Assembly: GCF_014652355.1 (NCBI RefSeq)
Contig: NZ_BMYQ01000008.1
Span: 62,001-126,000 of the forward strand
From: Gemmobacter lanyuensis
GTDB taxonomy: Bacteria; Pseudomonadota; Alphaproteobacteria; Rhodobacterales; Rhodobacteraceae
Length of the DNA: 64,000 bases
Direction of reading: 5' to 3'
Of this stretch, positions 7,409 through 15,183 are shown piece after piece. Made by a program: the position numbers and the translations under genes. Below the pieces are notes generated by a model. The model did not search any database, had not been told where the DNA came from, and was given only the letters and a program-made list of their open reading frames with translations. Numbering within the stretch: position 1 is the first letter of the stretch; each line of letters opens with the position of its first letter.

Positions 7409-8398
7409 ATGGGCCGCACGCTGACCTTCAACAACGCTGCGAATGAATTCGTGCAGGGGTTTTCCTTCAACAATGTCGAAATCACCCTTTTCATGCGGGG
7501 CGGCGATGATGCTGTCGATCTGAACCGCGCGGACGACTTTGGCGGCGGCAATACCGTTCACATGGGGCTGGGCCATGATACCGTGGTGAACCGCGCCGAA
7601 CAGGGCAACCTGATCACGCTGGGGGATGGGCGCGACACCTATGTCGGCACGGGGTTCGGGTCCTTTGGCACGGACCGGGCCGATACGGTTCTGGGTGGAC
7701 TGGGCAATGACCTGTTCGCCGTCACCACCTTCAAAAGCGATTACCGCGGCGAAGCGGGGAATGATCGCTTCATCTCGGTCGGCTGGCAGAACAGCTTTCG
7801 CGGCGGCACCGGCACCGACACCATCAGCTACGAAGCCCGCAATGATGACAGCACCACCCGCGGCACTGGCGTGACCATCGATCTGGGCGCCGGTCTTGCG
7901 CAGACTGGCGCCAACCGTTTCGAAACGCTGCTCAGCATCGAAAATGCCATCGGCTCTCCCTCGGGCGATACGATCTTTGGCACCGGCGGGGCAAATCGTC
8001 TGGTGGGCGGCGGTGGGTTCGACGATCTGGTGGGGCGCGGCGGGGCGGATACCTTTGTCTGGCGCAACCGGGCCGAGGCGCAGATGACCCCGAGCAGTGC
8101 CGATTTCGTGCTGGATTTCAGCCATGCCCAGGGCGATCAGCTGGACCTGCGCGGCATCGATGCCATTGCAGGCACCGCCGCAAATGACGCCTTCCGCTTT
8201 CTGGGGACCGGCGCCTTCACTGGCCAGGCGGGAGAGCTGCGCCTTGGCGCGGCACAGGCCATCGGCGACGTGACGGGCGACGGGATCGCCGATCAGGGCC
8301 GCGTGCTGGGTGGCGATACCAACGGCGACCGCCAGGCCGATGTGGGCCTGGTGCTGGTCAATGTCGGCGGCCTTCAGGGCGCGGACCTGATGCTCTGA
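7409..8398 (+). CDS. Secreted RTX calcium-binding protein
   Basis: This 329-residue protein has no N-terminal signal peptide and consists of degenerate RTX nonapeptides, for example GGLGNDLFA, GEAGNDRFI, GGTGTDTIS, GGGGFDDLV and GRGGADTFV. The last 100 residues resemble the serralysin C-terminal domain and include two DxxGDxxAD loops (DVTGDGIAD, DTNGDRQAD). Such proteins are exported by type I secretion using an uncleaved C-terminal signal. No HlyB/HlyD genes lie in the window, and no enzymatic domain is visible. It ends three bases before the converging ppk2. Confidence 0.8.
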   Translation: MGRTLTFNNAANEFVQGFSFNNVEITLFMRGGDDAVDLNRADDFGGGNTVHMGLGHDTVVNRAEQGNLITLGDGRDTYVGTGFGSFGTDRADTVLGGLGNDLFAVTTFKSDYRGEAGNDRFISVGWQNSFRGGTGTDTISYEARNDDSTTRGTGVTIDLGAGLAQTGANRFETLLSIENAIGSPSGDTIFGTGGANRLVGGGGFDDLVGRGGADTFVWRNRAEAQMTPSSADFVLDFSHAQGDQLDLRGIDAIAGTAANDAFRFLGTGAFTGQAGELRLGAAQAIGDVTGDGIADQGRVLGGDTNGDRQADVGLVLVNVGGLQGADLML

Positions 8399-8401
8399 CC
8401 G

Positions 8402-9349
8402 TCAGTACTTGGCCGGCACATACAGTTCGGGCGGCAAGACGGCGCGTTCGTAATCGGGGTTGAAGACGCGGTCGGGCAGCAGGATTTCGTCATGCGGCAC
8501 CGGCTTGTAGGGCACGAGGCCAAGCAGATGGTCGATACAGTTCAGCCGCGCGCGCTTCTTGTCATTCCCTTCGACGATATACCAGGGCGCCTCGGGGATA
8601 TTGGTGCGGGCCATCATATCTTCCTTGGCCTTGGTATAATCCTCCCACCGCACCCGGCTTTGCAGATCCATCGGCGACAGTTTCCACTGTTTCATCGGAT
8701 CATGGATCCGCATCAGAAAGCGGAACTGCTGTTCCTCGTCGGTGATGGAGAACCAGTATTTCACCAGCCGGATGCCTGACCGCACCAGCATCCGTTCAAA
8801 CTCCGGCACGTCGCGGAAGAACTGTTCGACCTCCTCCTCGCTGGCAAAGCCAATGACCCGCTCAACCCCGGCGCGGTTGTACCAGCTGCGGTCAAACAGC
8901 ACGATCTCGCCGCCCGCTGGCAGATGCGGCACATAGCGCTGAAAATACCATTGCGAGCGTTCCCGGTCCGACGGCGCAGGCAGCGCAACTGTCCGCACCA
9001 CCCGCGGGTTCAGGCGCTGCGCGATCCGCTTGATCACGCCGCCCTTCCCCGCACTGTCGCGGCCTTCAAAGATCACCACGACCTTTTCCCTGCTGTGCTG
9101 CACCCAGTCCTGCAGCTTGATCAGTTCCGACTGAAGCCGGATCAGCGCATGCATATAGGTGGCTCGGTCCAGCGCATCGGGGTGGCGGTCCTTGTAGATG
9201 CGGGCGATCTCCTCGGAAATCGCGACATCTTCCAGCTCCAGCTCGTATTCCTCGTCCAGCGTATCGGCCAGCTCGGCGGCCAACCAGTCACGGCCGGGCA
9301 ATTCCTCAGACATTTCCGGGGCCAGAACGGGGGGCAGATCAGCGGGCAT
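8402..9349 (-). CDS. ppk2: Polyphosphate kinase 2
   Basis: The 315-residue PPK2 transfers phosphate between polyphosphate and nucleotides. Walker A reads FEGRDSAGKGG (94-104), the lid and Walker B region is LFDRSWYNRAGVERV (151-165), and FSITDEEQQFRF is a family block. The single-domain length fits class I PPK2, which phosphorylate nucleoside diphosphates. The start at 9349 is chosen because AAGGAGG lies five bases upstream; the frame continues upstream without PPK2-like sequence. The N-terminal 45 residues are strongly acidic. Confidence 0.93.
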   Translation of the reverse strand: MPADLPPVLAPEMSEELPGRDWLAAELADTLDEEYELELEDVAISEEIARIYKDRHPDALDRATYMHALIRLQSELIKLQDWVQHSREKVVVIFEGRDSAGKGGVIKRIAQRLNPRVVRTVALPAPSDRERSQWYFQRYVPHLPAGGEIVLFDRSWYNRAGVERVIGFASEEEVEQFFRDVPEFERMLVRSGIRLVKYWFSITDEEQQFRFLMRIHDPMKQWKLSPMDLQSRVRWEDYTKAKEDMMARTNIPEAPWYIVEGNDKKRARLNCIDHLLGLVPYKPVPHDEILLPDRVFNPDYERAVLPPELYVPAKY

Positions 9350-9518
9350 GGGAACCTCCTTCATCACGCGCGGACCCAACCATGGCAAGGTCACGGTTTT
9401 GCGACAGCCAGATGACATTTCCCAGACACACGCCGCCCCTTCACAAAGCCGGCCTTTCCGGCTAGAAGCCCCCCCTTGAACATCCGCGACATGACCGAAC
9501 CAGAGACGAGGAAGCCCG

Positions 9519-10307
9519 ATGCAAGGCAGCGCCAACCTGAATGTTATGATCAAGGCGGCCCGCAAGGCCGGGCGCAGCCTCGTCAAGGATTTCCGCGAAG
9601 TGGAAAACCTGCAGGTTTCGGCCAAGGGCCCCGGCGACTTCGTGACCAAGGCCGACCGTGAGGCCGAGCGCATCATCAAGGAAGAACTGATGACCGCCCG
9701 CCCCAGCTATGGCTGGATCGGTGAGGAAACCGGCGAAGAGGCCGGGCAAGACCCGACCCGCCGCTGGATCGTCGATCCGCTGGACGGGACGACCAACTTC
9801 CTGCACGGCATCCCGCATTGGGCCACCTCGATCGCGCTGGAACACAAGGGCGAAATCGTTTCGGCGGTGATCTTCGACGCGGCCAAGGATGAACTCTACT
9901 GGGCCGAAAAAGGCGCGGGCGCCTGGATGAACGACAAGCGTCTGCGGGTGTCGGGCCGCCGTTACATGCATGAAGCACTGTTTGCCACCGGCGTGCCCTT
10001 CGCGGCCAAGACCGGCCTGCCCGCCACGCTGCAAGATCTGGCGCGGCTGATGCCCGCCTGCGCCGGTGTGCGGCGTCTGGGGTCGGCGGCGCTTGACCTC
10101 GCCTGGGTGGCGGCGGGCCGCTACGACGGGTTCTGGGAACGCAACAACAAGGTCTGGGACATCGCGGCGGGCTTGCTGCTGGTGAAAGAGGCCGGCGGCA
10201 TGGTCGCACCCGTGCGCGTGGATGGCGATATTCTTGGCAGCGGGTCGCTGATCTGCGCCAATGACCCGCTGTTCGAGTCGCTCTGCAAGGTCATCCGCGG
10301 CGAGTGA
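9519..10307 (+). CDS. suhB: Inositol monophosphatase family protein SuhB
   Basis: A 262-residue Mg-dependent phosphatase of the inositol monophosphatase superfamily. The metal-binding motifs are GEETG (68-72), WIVDPLDGTTNFLHG (83-97) and WDIAAG near residue 213. In other proteobacteria SuhB also joins the transcription antitermination complex for rRNA; this cannot be judged here. It is monocistronic and ends in a strong terminator. Confidence 0.92.
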   Translation: MQGSANLNVMIKAARKAGRSLVKDFREVENLQVSAKGPGDFVTKADREAERIIKEELMTARPSYGWIGEETGEEAGQDPTRRWIVDPLDGTTNFLHGIPHWATSIALEHKGEIVSAVIFDAAKDELYWAEKGAGAWMNDKRLRVSGRRYMHEALFATGVPFAAKTGLPATLQDLARLMPACAGVRRLGSAALDLAWVAAGRYDGFWERNNKVWDIAAGLLLVKEAGGMVAPVRVDGDILGSGSLICANDPLFESLCKVIRGE

Positions 10308-10329
10308 TCGCGCAAAAGACCGAAGGATC

Positions 10330-10366
10330 GGGCGCCCTGCTGCCAAATGGCCGGGGCGCCCTTTTT
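10330..10366 (+). terminator. Intrinsic terminator of suhB
   Basis: Arms GGGCGCC (10330-10336) and GGCGCCC (10355-10361) are followed by TTTTTC. It lies 22 bases after the suhB stop and before the opposing tRNA-Pro. Confidence 0.8.
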
Positions 10367-10448
10367 CTTTGGCAGATCATCAAATCATATGGCCAGAAAC
10401 GCAAAAACCGCAGCAGGGCTGCGGCTTGCGTTGGGCATCTTTGGAAAT

Positions 10449-10525
10449 TGGTCGGGGCGGCGGGATTCGAACTCGCGACCTACGGTACCCAAAACCGTCG
10501 CGCTACCAGGCTGCGCTACGCCCCG
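10449..10525 (-). tRNA. tRNA-Pro (anticodon TGG)
   Basis: On the minus strand the 77-base cloverleaf runs from CGGGGCG to CGCCCCG-A-CCA with CCA encoded. The anticodon arm is ACGGT-TTTGGGT-ACCGT, giving anticodon TGG. The D-arm is GCGC-AGCCTGGTA-GCGC. The T-arm is GCGAG-TTCGAAT-CCCGC, with one A-C mismatch at the 52-62 position. It lies 41 bases downstream of the DUF192 gene on the same strand with no terminator between them, so it may be processed from that transcript. Confidence 0.95.
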
Positions 10526-10566
10526 ACTGCGCTTTCTCTAACCGCCTGACGCGGCAAAGGAAAGCC

Positions 10567-11061
10567 CTAATTGCCTGCTTCGCCGCAGGGCCAGGCTGCC
10601 TGATCGGCGGGAATGCCGGGATGGCGCAGCTCGGTTCCCGGGGCAATGCCCATGCGTTCAGCCAGACCGCCGTTGATCTCCAGCACGAAGCGCACGCCTG
10701 TGCCGCCATCGATCACGGTTTCGTCCTCGGGTACGGCATTGGCATGCACATGCGTCACGCGCCCTGTGGCATCGGCAAAGATCATGTCGAGCGGGATCAG
10801 CGTGTTCTGCATCCAGAAGCGCGCATGCTGCGGCGTCTCGTAGATGAACAACATGCCCGCCGAACTGGACATGCTTTCCCGGAACATCAGCCCCTGCGCC
10901 CGTTCGGCAGCATCATCTGCCACCTCGACGCGGAACTGGGCCTGCCCGAAATCGCCCCGCAGATCGATGCGGGCCGGGTCGCAGGCCGGATCGGCAAGGG
11001 CCGCGCCCGCCAAAGCGGCGAGCGCGAGTGTCAGTCCTGCGGTCGTGCCGCTGCTTCCCAT
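10567..11061 (-). CDS. DUF192 family exported protein
   Basis: A 164-residue protein with an N-terminal signal peptide (hydrophobic TAGLTLALAALAGAALA, cleavage near residue 23) followed by a DUF192 domain. Typical blocks are ERAQGLMFRESM, MLFIYETPQHARFWMQNTLIPLDMIF and VLEINGGLAERMGI. DUF192 has no established biochemical role. Its start lies 31 bases inside the preceding double cold-shock gene in another frame, so the two are translationally coupled. Confidence 0.88.
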   Translation of the reverse strand: MGSSGTTAGLTLALAALAGAALADPACDPARIDLRGDFGQAQFRVEVADDAAERAQGLMFRESMSSSAGMLFIYETPQHARFWMQNTLIPLDMIFADATGRVTHVHANAVPEDETVIDGGTGVRFVLEINGGLAERMGIAPGTELRHPGIPADQAAWPCGEAGN

Positions 11062-11567
11062 GATACCACCTGAACGGCCATGCGGCCGCGTTTGCCTTCG
11101 ATGATCCGCAGACAGACGGCTTCTCCGGCCAGCAGGTCAGCAAAGCCCGACATGCGCAGCACCTCGATATGGATGAACACATCTTCGGGACGGCCAAAGA
11201 CATTGGCAAAACCAAAACCCTTGGATTTGTCGAACCATTTGACACGGGCCGGTTCCAGGGGCCGCGCCGCGATTTCCTCGGCGGTGGCCAGCCCCTGTTC
11301 TTCGCCCAGCGGGAAGGCAACACCCGAGGGCGGTTCGATCCGAACCACCTCGACCGCCTGCACGCCGCGCTGCGTATTTTGCACCATGACCGTGATCCCG
11401 GTGCCATCGGCAACCGAGCTTTGACCATAGTTTCTCAGGACATTCGCATGCAGCAGGATGTCGGACCCACCTTCGTCACCGATGATGAAGCCGAAGCCCT
11501 TTGCTGGATCGAACCATTTGACCTTGCCATGCACTTCTCGAGGCATGACCATATTTTCTTCAGACAT
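11031..11567 (-). CDS. Double cold-shock-domain protein
   Basis: This 178-residue protein has two cold-shock domains. Domain one (residues 13-80) has the RNP1-like KVKWFDPAKGFGFI; domain two (108-172) has RVKWFDKSKGFGFA and a degenerate second RNP (DVFIHIEVL). A linker of about 30 residues joins them. It should bind single-stranded RNA or DNA as an RNA chaperone. Tandem CSD proteins of this size are common in Alphaproteobacteria. ATG codons at residues 6 and 8 are possible alternative starts. The downstream DUF192 gene overlaps its end. Confidence 0.9.
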   Translation of the reverse strand: MSEENMVMPREVHGKVKWFDPAKGFGFIIGDEGGSDILLHANVLRNYGQSSVADGTGITVMVQNTQRGVQAVEVVRIEPPSGVAFPLGEEQGLATAEEIAARPLEPARVKWFDKSKGFGFANVFGRPEDVFIHIEVLRMSGFADLLAGEAVCLRIIEGKRGRMAVQVVSWEAAARPQD

Positions 11568-11656
11568 AGTGAGAGCCGTTCCCCAGTTTGACCCTTCCTG
11601 CGTTCAATCCGTCAATCCTGCGGCGTGTTCAAGCGAAAATGCACAGAATTTCAGGC

Positions 11657-11685
11657 CCTGATTTTCACGAAGCGTGAAAATCAGG
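11657..11685. promoter_or_regulatory. Perfect 13-base inverted repeat over the pdxH stop codon
   Basis: CCTGATTTTCACG and CGTGAAAATCAGG flank a three-base loop, and the pdxH stop (11681-11683) lies in one arm. There is no T-run after either arm, so it is not a classic terminator; it may be a 3'-end-stabilising hairpin or a protein site. It lies in the 113-base space between pdxH and the cold-shock gene, both on the minus strand. Confidence 0.6.
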
Positions 11686-12298
11686 GGTTGAGCCGTGCAA
11701 TTTTCCACGGGTCCGCCATTGTTTCACGCGTCCAGCGAAAGCGGTCATGCAGGCGGAAGGCGCCGTCGGCCCAGAATTCGATCTCGACCGGGCGGATGCG
11801 GAAGCCGCCCCAGAAGGGCGGGCGGGGCGGGTTCGGCCCCTTCAGCGCGGTGACCTTGGCCACCTCGGCCATCAGCGCCCCGCGCGAGGACAATGGTTCG
11901 CTCTGCCGCGAGGCCCAGGCCCCCAGACGTGACTGCAGGCTGCGGCTGGCGTAATAGGCATCGGCGGGTGGGCCTTCCTCACGCGTGACAAGCCCCCGCA
12001 CGCGGACCTGGCGGCGCAGGCTTTTCCAATGCATGACGAAAGCAGCCTTGCCCGAGGCGGCAAGTTCGTGCCCTTTGGCGCTGCCGTAATTGGTGTAAAA
12101 GACGAAAGCGCCGCCGCCCTCGCCCTCGGTCTCGATGTCTTTCAACAACACCATACGCACATTGGGCAGCCCGTCGGGATCGACCGAAGCCAGCGCGATG
12201 GCATTGGGATCATTGGGTTCTGTCGCCTCGGCTTCGGTCAGCCAGGTGCGGGCGATGGCGAAAGGATTTTCCCCTGCAAAGATGCCAGAGCGGTCCAT
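11681..12298 (-). CDS. pdxH: Pyridoxamine 5'-phosphate oxidase
   Basis: The 205-residue FMN enzyme oxidises pyridoxine or pyridoxamine phosphate to PLP. Recognisable blocks are [55 protein letters not shown], the SRQSEPL region and the C-terminal dimerisation segment [14 protein letters not shown]...W with RLNP at the very end. Full length for the family. It is divergent from fabI across 246 bases. A second, distant PNPOx-fold protein is at 54506-55210. Confidence 0.95.
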   Translation of the reverse strand: MDRSGIFAGENPFAIARTWLTEAEATEPNDPNAIALASVDPDGLPNVRMVLLKDIETEGEGGGAFVFYTNYGSAKGHELAASGKAAFVMHWKSLRRQVRVRGLVTREEGPPADAYYASRSLQSRLGAWASRQSEPLSSRGALMAEVAKVTALKGPNPPRPPFWGGFRIRPVEIEFWADGAFRLHDRFRWTRETMADPWKIARLNP

Positions 12299-12483
12299 GG
12301 TGTCTCCTCATAAGGGTGCGCGGGCACCGGTGTGCTGCGGGGCCGCCGGTGCCGTGACGTGATTGCGCGGCACCGTCGCACCTGACCCCCGGGGTTTCAA
12401 GCACGTTCGCGGCATCTTTGGGGTGGAAATGGCGCTCGAAAGATCACGGGCAAGACCGCTGTAATGCGCCTGATCTGCCGCCC

Positions 12484-12512
12484 TTGATGGATCGGGCGCA
12501 TTGCCCTACACC
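12484..12512 (+). promoter_or_regulatory. Candidate sigma-70 promoter of fabI
   Basis: TTGATG (12484-12489), a 17-base spacer and TACACC (12507-12512) sit 32 bases before the fabI start codon in the fabI/pdxH divergent region. The match to TTGACA/TATAAT is partial. The rest of this 246-base region shows nothing else I can name. Confidence 0.4.
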
Positions 12513-12544
12513 TGCACGCCAGACCACATAACAAGAGGGACGAC

Positions 12545-13366
12545 ATGTCTTCGGGATTGCTGGCCGGCAAACGCGGGCTGATCATGGGGCTCGCCAATGA
12601 CAAGTCGATCGCCTGGGGCATTGCCCAGGCCTGTGCGGCACAAGGGGCAGAGCTGGCGTTTTCCTATCAAGGCGAGGCGCTGCTGAAGCGCGTTCAGCCG
12701 CTGGCGGCAAGCATCGGGTCGTCAACCTTCATCGAATGTGACGTGGGCAGCGAAGAGTCGCTGGACGGCCTGTTCGACGCGATCAAGGCGAAATGGGGTT
12801 CGGTCGATTTCGTCGTCCACGCGATCGGCTTTTCCGACAAGAATGAACTGCGCGGCCGCTATGTCGATACCTCGCGCGGCAATTTCACCATGACGATGGA
12901 CATTTCGGTCTACAGCTTCACCGCTGTCTGCCAGCGTGCCGCGGCGATCATGGCACCGGGCGGCAGCCTGCTGACCCTCACCTATTACGGCGCCGAAAAG
13001 GTGATGCCGCACTATAACGTGATGGGCGTGGCCAAGGCGGCGCTGGAAGCTTCGGTCAAATATCTGGCAGAGGATCTGGGCAAGGACGGCATCCGCGTCA
13101 ATGCGATCTCGGCCGGTCCGATCAAGACGCTGGCCGCAAGCGGCATCGGCGACTTCCGCTACATCATGAAGTGGAACGAGCTGAACTCGCCGCTGCGCCG
13201 CAATGTCACGCAGGAAGAGGTCGGCAAGGCCGCGCTTTACCTGCTCTCGGATCTGGGGTCGGGCACCACGGGGGAAAACCTGCATGTGGATGCGGGCTAT
13301 CACGTCGTGGGCATGAAGGCGGTGGACGCGCCCGATATCGACGTTGTGACGGGGCGCAAGGAATGA
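12545..13366 (+). CDS. fabI: Enoyl-[acyl-carrier-protein] reductase FabI
   Basis: The 273-residue NADH-dependent reductase catalyses the last step of fatty-acid elongation. It has the FabI-type nucleotide motif GLANDKSIAWGIA, HAIGFSDKNELRGRY, the catalytic Tyr-x6-Lys pair within YNVMGVAKAALEASVKYLA, and the substrate loop SAGPIKTLAASGIG. It begins a forward run of seven genes. The next gene, a LysE exporter, overlaps its stop by four bases (ATGA). Confidence 0.95.
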   Translation: MSSGLLAGKRGLIMGLANDKSIAWGIAQACAAQGAELAFSYQGEALLKRVQPLAASIGSSTFIECDVGSEESLDGLFDAIKAKWGSVDFVVHAIGFSDKNELRGRYVDTSRGNFTMTMDISVYSFTAVCQRAAAIMAPGGSLLTLTYYGAEKVMPHYNVMGVAKAALEASVKYLAEDLGKDGIRVNAISAGPIKTLAASGIGDFRYIMKWNELNSPLRRNVTQEEVGKAALYLLSDLGSGTTGENLHVDAGYHVVGMKAVDAPDIDVVTGRKE

Positions 13367-13974
13367 CACTGGCCGCGTTCCTCGCCCTGGCTTCGGTGCA
13401 GATGATGGCGGCCATCAGCCCCGGCCCTGCCGTGCTGATGACGGCCCGCACCGGAATATCGCGGGGAATGCGGGCTGGCGTGTTTCTGGCCGCTGGCATC
13501 GGGGCGGGGGCGGTCTTCTGGGCCGCCTGCGCGCTTTTCGGGCTGGGGGTGATCTTCAAGGTCGCCCCTGCCCTGCTGACGGTGCTGAAAGTCGTCGGCG
13601 GCCTCTGGCTGGTCTGGATTGCCATCCAGATGTGGCGCCACGCGGCCGAGCCGCTGGGCGACAGTGACGACGCGGCCCCGCCCACCGCCCGTGCGGCCTT
13701 CTGGCGCGGGATCACGGTGCAACTGGCCAACCCGAAGCCGGTGGTCTTTTTCGGCGCGGTCTTTGCCGGGCTGGTGCCGCCGGATACCGCGCTCTGGATC
13801 AAGGCCGCGCTGCTGGCCGTGGTCTTTTCGACCGATTTCCTGTGGAATGTGCTGGTCGCGCGGCTCTTTTCGCTGGATCGCACCCGCGCCGTCTATCTCT
13901 CGCTCAAGACGCTGATCGACCGGGTCTTTGGCGGGTTCCTTGCCCTTCTGGGCGCGAAGATTGCCCTGACCTGA
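13363..13974 (+). CDS. LysE/RhtB-family exporter, first of a tandem pair
   Basis: A 203-residue inner-membrane exporter with about six hydrophobic segments. The family signature ISPGPAVLMTARTGISRGMRAG (about 18-39) and the QLANPKPVVFFGAVF block are present. LysE-type proteins export amino acids or related metabolites; the substrate is unknown. It starts by ATGA overlap with fabI. The following gene is a paralogue with the same architecture. Confidence 0.88.
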   Translation: MTLAAFLALASVQMMAAISPGPAVLMTARTGISRGMRAGVFLAAGIGAGAVFWAACALFGLGVIFKVAPALLTVLKVVGGLWLVWIAIQMWRHAAEPLGDSDDAAPPTARAAFWRGITVQLANPKPVVFFGAVFAGLVPPDTALWIKAALLAVVFSTDFLWNVLVARLFSLDRTRAVYLSLKTLIDRVFGGFLALLGAKIALT

Positions 13975-13986
13975 GGGGATGAACCC

Positions 13987-14601
13987 ATGACCGGCGCCGC
14001 CTTCCTTGCTGCAACATTGCTGCATCTGCTTGCGGCGGCCTCGCCCGGACCTGCGGTGCTGCTGACGGCGCGGACCGGTGTCACGCGTGGCTTCCGCACG
14101 GCCGTCTGGTTGGCGGTAGGGATCGGGCTTGGTGCCTGTTTCTGGGCGACGGCGGCCTTTCTGGGGCTTGCCGTGCTGTTCAAGGCGGCGCCTGCGCTGT
14201 TCTGGGGGTTCAAGATCGCGGGGGGCCTTTTCCTTTGCTGGATTGCCTTCCAGATGTGGCGCCATGCGGATGAACCGCTGAACATGGAAACCGAAGGTCA
14301 AGCGGCGCGCTCGCCGCTGTCGGCCATCCGGCTGGGCATCACCACGCAGCTTGCCAATCCCAAGGCCGCCGTCTTCTTCGGCGCGGTCTTTGTGGGAACG
14401 GTGCCGCCCGGCACCTCTGCGCCGTGGCTGTTTGCACTGCTGGCCATGATCTTCACCAACGAACTTCTCTGCAATGCCATCGTGGCGCGGCTGTTTTCCC
14501 TGTCCGCCCCGCGTCAGGCCTATGCCCGCCTGAAACGCTGGATCGACCGCAGCTTTGGCGGCATCCTTGCGGTGCTTGGCGTCAAGATCGCCACCCTTTG
14601 A
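13987..14601 (+). CDS. LysE/RhtB-family exporter, second of a tandem pair
   Basis: A 204-residue paralogue of the preceding exporter. It has ASPGPAVLLTARTGVTRGFRTA near the N-terminus, QLANPKAAVFFGAVF in the middle and the same C-terminal RLKRWIDRSFGGILAVLGVKIA pattern. The pair shares most hydrophobic segments, suggesting tandem duplication with later divergence. Twelve bases separate the two genes. The substrate is not evident; one could export an amino acid made or damaged in this operon. Confidence 0.87.
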   Translation: MTGAAFLAATLLHLLAAASPGPAVLLTARTGVTRGFRTAVWLAVGIGLGACFWATAAFLGLAVLFKAAPALFWGFKIAGGLFLCWIAFQMWRHADEPLNMETEGQAARSPLSAIRLGITTQLANPKAAVFFGAVFVGTVPPGTSAPWLFALLAMIFTNELLCNAIVARLFSLSAPRQAYARLKRWIDRSFGGILAVLGVKIATL

Positions 14602-14613
14602 AGGAGCAAGACC

Positions 14614-15120
14614 ATGATCGACCGCCTGCCCCATGAAAAAGGCTTTCACGTCAGCTGGGACCAGATCCACCGCGACGCCCGCGCGCTGGCTTGGCGGCTG
14701 GACGGCAAGGGTCCGGGCGAAAACGGCAGTTGGAAAGCAGTCGTGGGCATCACCCGCGGCGGTCTGGTGCCGGCGATGATCGTCTCGCGCGAGCTGGACA
14801 TCCGCGTTGTCGATACGATCTCGGTCAAAAGCTACAACCATCAGGACCGCACCGAAGCGGTGGTGACCAAAAGCCCGCAGGCCGATCTGATGGGCGATGG
14901 CACCGGCATCCTGATCGTGGATGATCTGGTCGATAGCGGCAAGACGCTGGAGCTGGTCCGCAGGCTCTATCCCAAGGCGCAATTTGCCACCGTCTATGCC
15001 AAGCCGCATGGCAAGCCGCAGGTGGATACCTATGTGACCGAGGTCAGCCAGGATACCTGGATCTTCTTCCCCTGGGACATGGCGCTGCAATACGTCCAAC
15101 CCTTCCGCGGTCGCGACTGA
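14614..15120 (+). CDS. gpt: Xanthine phosphoribosyltransferase
   Basis: A 168-residue type I phosphoribosyltransferase. The PRPP-binding motif is [13 protein letters not shown] (99-111), with [15 protein letters not shown] (47-61) as the earlier loop and WIFFPWD near the C-terminus, as in Gpt proteins that salvage xanthine and guanine. It follows the LysE pair by 12 bases with an AAGGAG ribosome-binding site. Specificity for xanthine over guanine is by family resemblance only. Confidence 0.88.
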   Translation: MIDRLPHEKGFHVSWDQIHRDARALAWRLDGKGPGENGSWKAVVGITRGGLVPAMIVSRELDIRVVDTISVKSYNHQDRTEAVVTKSPQADLMGDGTGILIVDDLVDSGKTLELVRRLYPKAQFATVYAKPHGKPQVDTYVTEVSQDTWIFFPWDMALQYVQPFRGRD

Positions 15121-15183
15121 ACCGCCGGCCACCGCCGGGGCGCGGCCCCGGCCCTACGCGCTGCTGACCCCGAGGCTGACACC

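Noticed and set aside
10304-10549. Open frames across the tRNA-Pro on the plus strand with GFELATYGTQNRRATRLRYAPT-like translation
   Set aside because: This is the well-known false protein produced by reading the antisense of a tRNA gene.
13300-15132. 610-codon antisense frame over the LysE pair and gpt
   Set aside because: All three sense genes have clear family motifs; the antisense frame is low-complexity His/Arg/Gly-rich sequence.
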